A DNA stretch of 64,000 bases. Origin: Salinimonas marina. GTDB taxonomy: Bacteria; Pseudomonadota; Gammaproteobacteria; Enterobacterales; Alteromonadaceae. Below the pieces are notes generated by a model, which was not told the DNA's origin, did no database searches, and saw nothing but the letters and a program-made list of their open reading frames with translations. Positions 1-9,880 of the stretch are shown here, piece by piece (position 1 is the first letter of the stretch; each line of letters begins with the position of its first letter). The stretch spans positions 18,501 through 82,500 of the forward strand of contig NZ_CP064795.1 in the NCBI RefSeq assembly GCF_015644725.1, in the 5' to 3' direction. Position numbers and translations under genes: made by a program.

Positions 1-2
1 AG

Positions 3-110
3 TTTATCTACAGAAATGAGGCTGGCGATGTCCACCTTGGATTCAGTTCTAGGGATGACGTTACACATGATGAGATTGTGAACAATACAACTTTCTTCAA
101 TCCAGACTAA
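3..110 (+). CDS. C-terminal end of an unidentified protein (partial)
   Basis: Frame 3 is open from the window edge to a TAA at 108-110, giving about 35 residues and ending in the acidic, hydrophilic tail VNNTTFFNPD. The other two forward frames stop earlier. The stretch is too short to assign a family. It lies upstream of the defence operon on the same strand and has similar AT-rich composition, so it may be the last gene of a neighbouring accessory module. It could also be a chance open frame. Confidence 0.3.
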   Translation, partial: FIYRNEAGDVHLGFSSRDDVTHDEIVNNTTFFNPD

Positions 111-302
111 GGTGCGTTTAATGCTATTAAAGACGGTAAACTTTTGCAAAGTCGCCTGTGAGACCTAAGAGACGACCTTGCTATTAGTAACTCAGTTTTA
201 ATAAAACTTTCAAATCACTGTAATTGTAATGCTTTTTACCTGGCTTCGATTGTGCTAATTTCGAATACACTCTTTATTATTCTTGCTTAAGGACGGCTGA
301 TA

Positions 303-1757
303 ATGAAAGTAACTAATCCCCCAATTGCTTCTGATCTAATGGCGACAGCTCGCTCGTTTGGTAATTACGACTTAGCTGCTGCGCTTTCGGACATTATTGA
401 CAACAGCATTCAAGCTGCCGCTTCTCAGGTAGAAATTGATTTCCAGTACTTTGACAATGATGTAATTGTTCGTATTCGTGACAACGGCAGTGGAATGGAT
501 GGGGAGACATTAAAGCGTGCAATGCGACCTGCCAGTTCCAATCCTGGTACTGCCAGAGATCCAAAAGATTTAGGCCGGTTTGGGTGGGGAATGAAGTCTG
601 CTTCGTTATCTCAGGCTAGGATATTAACGGTAGTAGCCTGGCAAAGCTCAAACTTTGTAGCTGCGCGGTGGAATATAGATGATATAACCGACTGGAGTAT
701 GGACTTCTTTGAAGGGGGGGAGGCTGTTAGCCTGCTTGACCGGCCGCCAAAATCAGACTCTGGTACGGAAGTTATTTGGACTAATTCAGACAGACTTAAA
801 GAGAGCGCCGATAGTGTTGATGCAGATGAACTTTCAACAGTTGTCGCGATGGCACGAAAAAAACTTAGTCTTGTATTTCATCGATTTCTATCAGGGGAAG
901 CTGGAACAAAGCTTTCTATCACAATTAATGGAACTGAAGTAAACCCTGTAGATCCATTTGTCACATCGCACAACGCAACTCAGACGCTCGATGCTGAGAC
1001 GATACAAATGACGGGTGGCCGCAATATCCTAATCAAGCCATTCATACTTCCACACTTTTCGAAGCTTGATGTTGTTCAGCAGGCAGAGGTTGGTGGGGAA
1101 GAAGGAATGATTCGAAACCAAGGATTTTATATCTATCGAAATAAGCGACTTATTATTCACGGAACTTGGTTTAGATTGATACCTCATGGTGAATTGAGTC
1201 AGCTTACAAGAGTGCGAGTAGACCTGCCTAATAATCTCGATGAAGAGTGGAAAATTACACTGGACAAATCCGATGCTCAATTGCCAAGTGCTTTAAAAAG
1301 CAGATTATTGAAGGTAATAAAAAAGTTTAGTAAGAAGTCAGTGTCAGTTCATCGGCGTAAAGGTGTCTCAACTCACATAGATAACGTTGAAAAAGTCTGG
1401 TGCAGAGAAGTCAAAAATGGTCAGGTAATTTACAAAGTTAATAGAGAGCACCCTTTAACTAGAAGCGTTATTGGACAAGATGGGGTTGAGGCAGTATTAG
1501 CAATGCTGGAGACGTATTTTCCCGCAGATGACTTAGTCAAAGACTCTGCAAAAGGAGTCACTCAGGGGCCATCCGATCCATGTCAATTCGAATATCTTAC
1601 AAAACAATTCTTTTTTAAGTACTTGAACGACAGTAATGAAGAAGAGCGAAGTTTAGAAAATTTCATAGCGTATATACAGCGGGTAGAGCCTTTTGCAAGT
1701 CAGAAAGCTTACGCGAGTAGCTACGTTAAAGAGAACCTTGCAATTTACTTAAAATAA
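303..1757 (+). CDS. mzaB: GHKL (MutL/Hsp90-like) ATPase of an MZA-type defence system
   Basis: A 484-residue protein with an N-terminal GHKL ATP-binding fold. The N box is SDIIDNS (Asp30, Asn34), the G1 box is DNGSGMD (60-66), and the glycine-rich lid is LGRFGWGMKSAS (90-101). The rest matches no family I recognise and probably couples nucleotide state to partner proteins. A good Shine-Dalgarno (AAGGA, 289-293) precedes the ATG. The Z1 gene starts 13 bases after the stop, so the two are almost certainly co-transcribed. GHKL, Z1, PD-(D/E)XK and AIPR genes in a row next to a Dcm methyltransferase match the published MZA anti-phage composition. The letter assigned to this subunit is from memory. 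Its likely role is ATP-dependent control of the complex. Confidence 0.8.
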   Translation: MKVTNPPIASDLMATARSFGNYDLAAALSDIIDNSIQAAASQVEIDFQYFDNDVIVRIRDNGSGMDGETLKRAMRPASSNPGTARDPKDLGRFGWGMKSASLSQARILTVVAWQSSNFVAARWNIDDITDWSMDFFEGGEAVSLLDRPPKSDSGTEVIWTNSDRLKESADSVDADELSTVVAMARKKLSLVFHRFLSGEAGTKLSITINGTEVNPVDPFVTSHNATQTLDAETIQMTGGRNILIKPFILPHFSKLDVVQQAEVGGEEGMIRNQGFYIYRNKRLIIHGTWFRLIPHGELSQLTRVRVDLPNNLDEEWKITLDKSDAQLPSALKSRLLKVIKKFSKKSVSVHRRKGVSTHIDNVEKVWCREVKNGQVIYKVNREHPLTRSVIGQDGVEAVLAMLETYFPADDLVKDSAKGVTQGPSDPCQFEYLTKQFFFKYLNDSNEEERSLENFIAYIQRVEPFASQKAYASSYVKENLAIYLK

Positions 1758-1770
1758 TAAAGGCAAAAAA

Positions 1771-4490
1771 ATGGATTTTGATTCAACTTTAGGCTTTCTG
1801 AAAGTTGGTTTAGATAAAGCAATTAACGGAAGGTTTCCGGTCGAAAAAGGTTATATTCAACAATTTGTAGATGAATCTGAGATAGCGCCGCTGCTTACAA
1901 AAAGTGAAAAAAAGAAGCTTTCCCGCCACCTCGAAACGATATATGGAACAACTCAAGAGCGGGGGCATACGCTGACAAATGACTTCAGAGAATGGTACCC
2001 GGAGCGTAAGGCTGAAACGCAATTTTACTATTGGAAGCGTTTGCATAGCTACTGGCTAACTACTTCTGCACTGCCAGTTCAGGTCGTCCAAACAATCGAC
2101 AGCGTAACTGACGAAATTATCGGGTATCTTGGCGATCCAAATGACTCTAATAGCTGGCGTAGACGTGGCCTGGTCATGGGGCATGTTCAATCGGGAAAAA
2201 CGACAAATTATTCAGCTCTTATTTCGAAGGCGGCAGATATCGGTTACAGAATAATCGTCGTACTTGCGGGTATTACCAACTCACTCCGGTATCAAACTCA
2301 AATTAGACTTGATGAAGCATTTGTAGGTAAGTCTTCACTTGGCGATGATTATAATATTCAAACTTACCCGGTTTCATACGTATTAAACACCTCGTCCGAG
2401 CATATATCGCCAAGACACCCGTATTGTGGTACTACACAGAATAGTGACTTTAGTGTTAAAACGGCCAAAGCAGTTACGGCTTCAGAAGGGAACTTCGCAG
2501 AGCCGATACTATTTGTGACCAAAAAAAATGAGAAAGTGCTGGGAAGGTTAATAGATTGGCTGCAAGGATTACGACAGGGAAGTGCGTTGGAAGGGCCAAT
2601 GCTGATTATTGACGATGAAGCTGACAATGCGTCTGTTAACACATCAAAAGATCCTGGACTTGCGACCAGAATTAACCAGCGGGTAAGGTCTTTAATGCAA
2701 ACATCGAGAAGAACTTCCTATGTAGGATATACGGCAACGCCATTTGCTAATATTTTTATCGATCCCGACACTGAAGATGAAATGCTGGAAAACGACTTAT
2801 TTCCGGAACACTTCATAAAATCCCTAACACCACCAGATAATTACATCGGTGCAAATAAGCTTTTTCCACAAGAACACCATCCGCTCGCTGAAGCATGCGT
2901 AAAAATAATCCCAGATGATTACCAAGACCTTCTGCCTGTGTCACATAAGGCGAGCCATCAGTTAGACGCACTTCCTGTAAGTTTGGAAGAGGCTGTGTTT
3001 CATTATTTATTAGTTAGAGCAGTACGCGTTTTAAACGATGATGGCGATAAAAATTCTTCAATGCTGGTAAATGTTAGCAGGTTCAATGCTGTACAGCATC
3101 AGGTACACGAACTTATTTACAGGTTACTATATAACATCAAAAGTAGTGTTGAGACCTGGGCTAAAAGCGACTTTTGGAATAAGTCGGACATGCTCAAGTC
3201 TATGGCTGCGATTTGGGAAGCAGAATTTGAGAGTACTGTGGAAATCACCTGGGATGAGCTTAGGACTGTCCTGAACAGGGCGTTATCGCCTGTTGAAGTG
3301 AAACTTGTAAATATGCAGGGGGAGGGCTGGATTATACTGATGCTCCTAAATCGGGACTACATATAATAGCGGTCGGGGGACTAGCACTTGCCCGGGGGCT
3401 AACCCTTGAAGGATTGACAACGTCCTATGTATTAAGAAACGTCGGAGCAGCGGATACGTTGTTGCAGATGGGAAGGTGGTTCGGATACCGGCCGGGTTAT
3501 GAAAGACTTTGCCGGGTGCATATGACCGAGAACATGCATGCACATTTCACTGAAATCAATGAGTCGGTAGAGGAGCTAAGACATGATCTCGTGGTTATGG
3601 AAAAACAGAAAAAAAGACCAAGCGAGTTTGGATTAAAAGTAAGGCATAGCCCTACAGGTATTGCGATAACTGCTGCAAACAAAATGCGCACAGCCGAAGA
3701 AATAGAAGTCGCGTTGGATCTATCCTGCAAGCATACCCAAGCATACGAAGTATATGACGACTTAGCCATAAACAAACATAATAAAATGGCGATTGATGAG
3801 CTCTTAGCGAGTTTAAATGTAAATGGCTCCACGAACTACAACGAAGAGGACAAAGCTATCGTTTATAGTAATGTGCCTGTTCAAGAGGTATTGGAGTTAC
3901 TTACCAAATTCCAAAATCCTACGACCCACTTTGCCCTGGGTTCCAACAACGAAAGTCTAGTAACCAATTATATATCTGATCGGTTGAAAGAACTCTCTAG
4001 CTGGGATGTTGCAATCCCCTTCGTTGGTTTAAAAAGTAATAGACCCTTTCCTTATCAAACGGACAAAAATGCTTACTGTAGAAGTAGGCACAGTGGCGAT
4101 ACAGGTGATTTAGAGAAAGGTAAAGTAAAAATAACCGCTAAGAATGTTGTGGCGGATCCTAATCCTAACGATCTTCGCTTCGGCCAAGGCGACATCACTG
4201 AATCTGTAAATAAGCTTAAAAAAGAAGATAGTGACCTGCGACCAACGCAAGCACACCTGCAAGCCAGGAGAAAGCCGTTATTGATCCTTCATATTTTCGA
4301 CTTCGAAGATAAAGAGAACCGATCAAGTCTTAGCCGAGCAGAAGACTTAGTAGTTTCGTTGAGTATTGGCTTTCCAGAAACAAAGGTTAAGGTTAAACCG
4401 AAAAAGTACGCAGCGACGTCTAGATTTTTAGAAATGCTGAAATCAATGGCCAGTGAAAATGAAACAGACGAGGTCCTGGAAGATGAATGA
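1771..4490 (+). CDS. mzaC: Z1-domain helicase-like/endonuclease protein of MZA-type defence (frameshifted in this assembly)
   Basis: Read as one gene of about 906 residues with a -1 shift. The first frame carries a Walker A motif GHVQSGKTT (137-145), a Walker B-like IIDDEADNAS (279-288) and GYTATPFANIF (319-329). It then stops at 3366. The frame open to 4490 carries the diagnostic Z1 block, with AVGGLALARGLTLEGL before QMGRWFGYRPGY. The second frame is already open and conserved upstream of 3360, so the shift lies near 3318-3326, where GGGGGAGGG probably lost a G. Family lengths near 900 support one protein. Z1 proteins are superfamily 2-like ATPases linked to phage restriction. The stop overlaps the next start (4483). 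If the shift is real, the gene is inactive. Confidence 0.8.
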
Positions 4491-5448
4491 TTTTACGCTG
4501 AAATGGCAGGAGCATTCATCAACAGGTAAATCAGCGGGGGTTTTTAGGGTTTTTCCTGATAATCCTTTTGACTTTTTTATCGGGTTTTCAGAATGTGGCT
4601 GCCGTGAATTTTATTTCTCATGGGAATCGCTCGAACCGGAAAAAATATCAGAGCTTTCGCTTAAAAACATTCAACTTGGTTTAGAAAAAAGCGGCGAAGA
4701 ATACACCTTAAAGTTAACTCTGTTGGAAAACGACTATAAAGATTTATTTTCTGTCGTGTGTGTCGATTTAGCGAAAGCCGTAGAAAATGTAAAAAGCTTA
4801 AATATAGCAATTTCAATAGTATACAGAAGACTTCTACGTTGGTCTGATTTGCTTTCCAGAAGCTCCAAAAGAACGATGACGCTGAACGAGCAACGTGGTC
4901 TAATTGGAGAGTTATCTTTATTAAAATTGATTTTAAAGAAAGAGAGTTTTCATACTGCCAGTGTAATAAATGGTTGGCGAGGGCCAGAAGGTGACACAAA
5001 CGATTTGAGTATAAATGGCGTCCGTGTTGAAGTAAAAGCGCAATTAGCCTCTCAGGCTAAAGGTATCCGGGTAAGCTCCTTGCAACAACTTGAGGATGAC
5101 AAACGCGAGCTTTTTGTTAGTTTATTTAGATTGTCTCCCGCAGAAAAAGGCGCATCACTCAAAAGCTTAATTACAGATATTGAAAGTATCGTAGCTCAGG
5201 ATATTGAATTACTATTTGAATTTAGAAGAAAGTATCTATTGTCAGGTTACGATAGTGAGGCAGATTATGCAGAAACAACATATAACGTGCCAGAACCAAC
5301 GCTTTATGGAGTTGCCGATGGCTTTCCACGACTAACACCTGAGAATGTACCTCCAGGAGTCTCAGCAGCTTCGTATTTTATTGATGCACAGTACATAAAG
5401 CCATTTGAAGTTTTGTTTGAATACTTAGAGAGTTTAATAAATGGATAA
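4483..5448 (+). CDS. mzaD: PD-(D/E)XK nuclease-like protein (DUF4420 type) of MZA-type defence
   Basis: A 321-residue protein when started at ATG 4483, which overlaps the Z1 stop by eight bases; an in-frame ATG at 4453 is less likely. The nuclease-like core lies around residues 138-190. A conserved Glu sits in LIGELSLL (140-147), followed by Asp174 in DTNDLS and the E-V-K of RVEVKAQ (Glu183, Lys185). This arrangement fits a PD-(D/E)XK site. DUF4420 proteins occur next to Z1 and AIPR genes, so the neighbours strengthen the assignment. The probable role is DNA cleavage or nuclease-like binding within the complex. It overlaps the AIPR start by eight bases, implying coupled translation. The catalytic assignment rests on motif spacing only. 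Confidence 0.75.
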   Translation: MNDFTLKWQEHSSTGKSAGVFRVFPDNPFDFFIGFSECGCREFYFSWESLEPEKISELSLKNIQLGLEKSGEEYTLKLTLLENDYKDLFSVVCVDLAKAVENVKSLNIAISIVYRRLLRWSDLLSRSSKRTMTLNEQRGLIGELSLLKLILKKESFHTASVINGWRGPEGDTNDLSINGVRVEVKAQLASQAKGIRVSSLQQLEDDKRELFVSLFRLSPAEKGASLKSLITDIESIVAQDIELLFEFRRKYLLSGYDSEADYAETTYNVPEPTLYGVADGFPRLTPENVPPGVSAASYFIDAQYIKPFEVLFEYLESLING

Positions 5449-7144
5449 TAATAAAAAGGATTTTGAAGAACTGGCACAAGAGATAAAAGCCGGAATTGCT
5501 TCTACCGGTGATATGCCTGTCACTGAGTTTTTTAACCTTTATGCTGAAGCTGCAGCAGAAAATGGAGATACTCCGGATCTGACATATTGCCCAATCCTAA
5601 AGGATTCTGCAGGTGGGTATAGGGTAGACGGGTATGCTTTTGACGTGCAAGAGAGCTCCGATAGTGCTATCAGTGAGTTATATCTGGCTGTATGTGAATA
5701 TCACGATGATAGCGAGCAATTTTCTATAACAAAGAAGAATATAGAAAAGGCAGTGGAGGGCATTAGAAGGTTTGTCACAAAGGCTACAACATCTGATTTT
5801 ATCTTTGATTTAGAAGAGTCCAGCCCTGCCTTTCAACTTGCGATACTGTTGAAAGAGCACCTCGTTAAAATTAAACGTATAAGATTGGTTGTTTTCACTA
5901 ACGGAGTTTTAAGTTTAAGAAAAAAAAGTTTTCCAGATGAAAAAGTCGGGGAATTACTCCTTAGTGTTAACGTCATTGATATCGAACGATACAGTAAAAT
6001 AACTTCGCAAGGAAACGAGCCGGTCGAAGTAAACTTCGTCGAGGACTTCGGTGGCGGGATAAAAAACCTCGCAGCTTCTCCTTCAGGTATCAATTCTTAT
6101 AAAAGTTATTTATTTGCATTACCAGGCAACGTTCTCGCCGAAGTTTTTGCACGTTATAAAAATCGGCTCTTAGAAAAAAACGTACGTACTTATCTACAGG
6201 CAGTAACGAAGGTTAATAAAGGGATATTAAAGACCATTGAAAAAGAACCTCATATGTTCTTTGCTTATAACAACGGAATAACTGCCACAGCCTCTGGTAT
6301 TGCACTTTACGAGAGCGAAGATGGTGAGACTCTTATCGAAAAAATTGATGACTTTCAGATAGTCAATGGTGGGCAAACTACGGCGTCGCTAAACTATGCG
6401 AGGGATGCAAAGTCACTTGATCTCAGTAACGTTTTTGTCCAGGTAAAACTCGCTGTAGTAGAAAGCGATACAATAGCAGACGTAGTGCCTAAAATATCAG
6501 AGTATGCAAACACTCAGAACAAAGTTTCTACCGCTGACTTGCAAGCAAATAGCGAGATTCAAATCCAGATTGAAAGAGTATCAAAACAGGTACAAACACC
6601 TCAACGTGCAGGGGAGCTCCATAGTAGCAGGTGGTTCTATGAAAGAGCGAGGGGGCAGTTTAAAAGTTTATTTTCCTATAAAACGGCGGCAGAACGTAAA
6701 AAGCTTCAAACACTTTATCCAAGGTCACAACTTATATCGAAAACGGATCTTGCAAAATATGAGTTCGCCTTTGATGCGAGACCTCACCATGTGAGTGAGG
6801 GTGCTCAAAAATGTTTCTCTCGTTTTGTGCAGGTACTAAACAAGTACAGCGTAAAAGATATAAATGACCAGTGGTTCAGGCGTGCAGTTGCAAAAGCTAT
6901 CTTGTTTAATGAAGTAGATAAAGCTGTGAATGGTGCGACGTGGTACCAAGAGGATAGGGGGTATAAAGCGCCCATCGTAGCCTATACGGTTTCAGCTGTT
7001 GCAGATGGTTTCAGAAGTCAGGGGCTACAGATAGATCTGGACCGTATTTGGAAGGAGCAATCACTCGATAGTAACTTCTTAAACTGGGTTGTCAATGTTG
7101 CTCAGAATGTTGCTAAAATCCTCAAGTCCCCCCACCGGAAGTGA
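5441..7144 (+). CDS. mzaE: AIPR family protein of MZA-type defence
   Basis: A 567-residue protein with the AIPR (abortive infection phage resistance) signatures FAYNNGITATA (274-284) and QIVNGGQTTASL (306-317), then a helix-rich segment containing YANTQNKVS. AIPR proteins accompany several defence systems, and some members act in abortive infection, but their biochemical activity is not settled. The start overlaps the upstream stop (ATGGATAA). The TGA overlaps a GTG start of the next small gene, so the protein sits inside one tightly coupled operon. No frameshift is seen. The family call is secure from the two signatures; the subunit letter follows the MZA naming from memory. Confidence 0.85.
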   Translation: MDNNKKDFEELAQEIKAGIASTGDMPVTEFFNLYAEAAAENGDTPDLTYCPILKDSAGGYRVDGYAFDVQESSDSAISELYLAVCEYHDDSEQFSITKKNIEKAVEGIRRFVTKATTSDFIFDLEESSPAFQLAILLKEHLVKIKRIRLVVFTNGVLSLRKKSFPDEKVGELLLSVNVIDIERYSKITSQGNEPVEVNFVEDFGGGIKNLAASPSGINSYKSYLFALPGNVLAEVFARYKNRLLEKNVRTYLQAVTKVNKGILKTIEKEPHMFFAYNNGITATASGIALYESEDGETLIEKIDDFQIVNGGQTTASLNYARDAKSLDLSNVFVQVKLAVVESDTIADVVPKISEYANTQNKVSTADLQANSEIQIQIERVSKQVQTPQRAGELHSSRWFYERARGQFKSLFSYKTAAERKKLQTLYPRSQLISKTDLAKYEFAFDARPHHVSEGAQKCFSRFVQVLNKYSVKDINDQWFRRAVAKAILFNEVDKAVNGATWYQEDRGYKAPIVAYTVSAVADGFRSQGLQIDLDRIWKEQSLDSNFLNWVVNVAQNVAKILKSPHRK

Positions 7145-7512
7145 GAAATATATCTGAATTTGCGAAGCGTGAATTTTGCTGGGTATCGTATGTGCGGGGC
7201 AAAGCATGTCGAGTTGATGTATCTATCGAGAAGTTCGGTGTACCTTTAGAGGAGTTCCTAGCCTCAACGAGGCTAGGAACCAAAGAGACTAAACAAAACA
7301 ACGAGCTGGATTTCGAAGTTGCTGTAATCAAACTTGTCAGTAAGGCAAGTGAACTGCGGATTCAGGCGCAGCAGCATGGGGTAGCATCGCCAAAAAATAT
7401 GGCTGCATTGGCCAAAGTTGAGTCCGGTAACACTTTTTCACTAAACAGAGGTGAGAAAAATGCACTTAAAAATCTTATAAAGCGACTAGATGTAAATCTT
7501 GCGTCGCTTTGA
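7141..7512 (+). CDS. Small protein of unknown function, last gene of the defence operon
   Basis: A 123-residue protein starting at GTG in a GTGA overlap with the AIPR stop, which is strong evidence for translational coupling. It is basic and mostly helical by composition, with EFAKREFCW near the N-terminus and a Lys-rich C-terminus. I see no signal peptide, membrane segment or known motif, and I do not recognise the family. I do not recall a matching extra subunit in the standard five-gene MZA set, so it could be an accessory, a regulator or a DNA-binding helper. It converges on the methyltransferase gene with only 33 bases between them. Confidence 0.7.
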   Translation: MRNISEFAKREFCWVSYVRGKACRVDVSIEKFGVPLEEFLASTRLGTKETKQNNELDFEVAVIKLVSKASELRIQAQQHGVASPKNMAALAKVESGNTFSLNRGEKNALKNLIKRLDVNLASL

Positions 7513-7545
7513 TGCTAACAACGTAACCGCAGATGCCGCCGGACA

Positions 7546-9140
7546 CTATTTACTAAACAAACATGCAACAGTTTCTGCTAACTGCTTCGCTAGATAAGGA
7601 GGCACTGCATTTCCTACCTGAACATATTGTTGAGTGCGGTTTCCTTCGAAGAAGTAGTCGTCTGAAAACGTTTGAATTCTGGCTGCCTCTCTGACGGTCA
7701 GGCTTCTGCATTGAGTTGGGTCAGGATGGATAAAATAGTGGCCATCCTTAGAAATATGGCTCGTGATTGTTGTGGCAGGTCTGCCGTACCTTTGTACCCG
7801 GAATCTGTCTGCAAACTTACCCGATTTCCAGTTTGCATGCGTAGGTGCAAGCGCTTCCGGATAGTCGGTGGCTTTCGGAAATGGTTTGCTTGATTCGATA
7901 TTTATCGGGGTGGATGCCCAACAGGCGCTAAAGAGATAGCGTCCAAGATCACTGCTCATATGGCTTCGTGCGTGATGGTTCAGCACCCATTCGCAATGGT
8001 CATTTAAAAGCCACTCCCGCAAATGTTCGTTCGAACTTTCCGCTGACCAGCTTTCTGTTTTTGCATGCTGTTCTATCGGCGAGCTGGTTTTCAGGTCGCC
8101 AACTACATTTTGCATATACTCAATTACTGCCTCAAGCGCTTTATCTGTAGTTTTCGTTTTCGCTAACGTTTTTACCTGACTACTTATTACCTGCTCCCAG
8201 GCCTCGGGGGAGTCTGCTTTTCTGGAAATTTTACTTCTTAAGGCTGGCAGGTCGGAAAGTACGGTCTCTATTGGAACCTGAGACTGTTTCTTAAGCGTGG
8301 CCGGTACATGATCTAAATCTTCAGCAATACCCAGCAGTATGACTCTGTGACGCGCCTGAGGAACGCCATAATCTTCTGCTCGTATTATGAAATCGCGAAA
8401 GTCTGAATATGTTGGCTCAGAAAGCTCCTGACTGTCCGGCTGCTTAACGAATGAGTAAATATGATATTTTCTTTTGCTATCAGGATCTTTAACTGCAACG
8501 CCAAGATTTTTCAAATCGGTCAGGATAGAAGGAAAAATCAGCTCGCCATTTATTCTGGAAGACAAAATTCCTTTCACATTCTCCATAACGAAGACATCTG
8601 GCTGCATAATTGATAGTACACTGAGATACTCACGATACAGGAAATGACGGTTATCTGTTTCAGCGGTATAGCCTTCAATGCCTTTATTTCTTGCCCGGCC
8701 TACTAATGAATATGCCTGGCAGGGGGGCCCGCCTATTACGACCCATGGCTCATCTTGATATTGATTTTTTAGCTCGAGTAAACGGGCTTTAATTTTATCA
8801 TTATCTTCCCCCAGGGCTGTCGGCTCGTAAAGCGTTTCTGCGCAAGCTTCTTCCCAGAGGTCGCTGTACTTACAGATAAGTTGCTCTTTAGAAATTTTAC
8901 TTTTATTCAACGTGGGGGAGCCCCCCACGTAATTAAAATAATCGTTGACAGCTTCCTTACTTCCAGTGGCTTTTAATAAGCGATAGAAGGCTCGCAGCGT
9001 AAGTGTTTTGTGGGCACTGGCCTCACGCTCAACAGACATACGGATCTTGAATTTCGCTGACTCAGAGATGTGCGAACTGAAACCTTCTCCAAGCCCCCGG
9101 GCCCTGCAAATAAATCGATTATGTTTATTGTTTTCGACAT
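7546..9140 (-). CDS. mzaA: DNA (cytosine-5) methyltransferase, divergent to vsr (frameshifted near its start)
   Basis: The long frame (9039 to 7546) carries the catalytic motif IV GGPPCQAYS, the motif VI ENVKG, the QARHRVILLGI block, and a C-terminal motif IX/X region ending in VQVGNAVPPYLA. It lacks the SAM-binding motif I. That motif lies upstream in another frame, from ATG 9140, as IIDLFAGPGG. Adding one G in the run read as CTTGGAG (plus strand about 9089-9093) joins the frames and yields GGLGEGFSS followed by the known start, about 531 residues. The protein methylates cytosine at C5. It probably marks self DNA for the adjacent Z1/AIPR system, as in MZA loci. A solo Dcm paired with Vsr is the alternative. 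Confidence 0.85.
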
Positions 9141-9320
9141 TTTATATACCGCTGCTGATGACCCTGACTACCTGACTGAACGTAATGCCAGGTAGTTACT
9201 GTTTTTGTATGGGAAAAATAAATGAACCTGCGAGAAGTTAAACGCAGCCGCAGATTTATGGGCGCTTATAGTACCAGGAAAATAATTGTATTCCAGGATG
9301 TATTTTCGTTTAGGTTTTAA

Positions 9321-9785
9321 ATGGCAGATGTACATTCCAAAGTAGTCCGCAGCAAAAACATGCGATCCATTCGTGCGGTCGATACAAAACCTGAATTGTT
9401 GTTACGGAAGGCTCTTCACAATGCCGGATTCCGATATCGCCTGTATAAAAAAGGATTGCCGGGCAAACCAGATATTGTATTGGCGAAGCACAGAACGGTT
9501 ATCTTCGTGCACGGGTGCTTCTGGCACAAACATGATTGCCACCTCTTCAAATTACCCAAAACACATAGTGAATGGTGGCTCAATAAATTGACAGCTAACC
9601 GATACCGGGATCTGATGGTGGAAGATAAACTGCGGGAAAACGGATGGCGGGTGATTGTGGTATGGGAATGCACACTCAAAGGAAAATTCAAAGTAGAGCT
9701 ACCAGAGCTTTTGACAAAAATTTCAAACTGGATAGAAACGGGCAGCAGTAATTATTTAGAGATCCCAGCGCCTGATTTTTGCTGA
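9321..9785 (+). CDS. vsr: Very short patch repair (Vsr) endonuclease
   Basis: A 154-residue protein with the Vsr fold signatures: KNMRSIRAVDTKPEL at the N-terminus, GLPGKPDIVL with the catalytic Asp, FVHGCFWHKHDC with the metal/zinc-binding His and Cys cluster, and GWRVIVVWEC. Length is typical for Vsr. The enzyme nicks T:G mismatches arising from deamination of 5-methylcytosine made by Dcm-type methyltransferases. Its placement divergent from the cytosine methyltransferase fits that job. About 180 bases separate the two starts and probably hold both promoters. No frameshift is seen. Confidence 0.92.
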   Translation: MADVHSKVVRSKNMRSIRAVDTKPELLLRKALHNAGFRYRLYKKGLPGKPDIVLAKHRTVIFVHGCFWHKHDCHLFKLPKTHSEWWLNKLTANRYRDLMVEDKLRENGWRVIVVWECTLKGKFKVELPELLTKISNWIETGSSNYLEIPAPDFC

Positions 9786-9880
9786 ACAGCTTTCAATAGT
9801 ATGATTACATAAGGCCGGGTTATCAGACCTGTTGTGGAATTCATCTAGCATCACTCGATAAGTACAAGGATAGTTGCAGC

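Noticed and set aside
230..275. Sigma-70 promoter before the defence operon
   Set aside because: TTGTGC and TACACT are both present but only 10 bases apart; other hexamer pairs have spacing far from 17.
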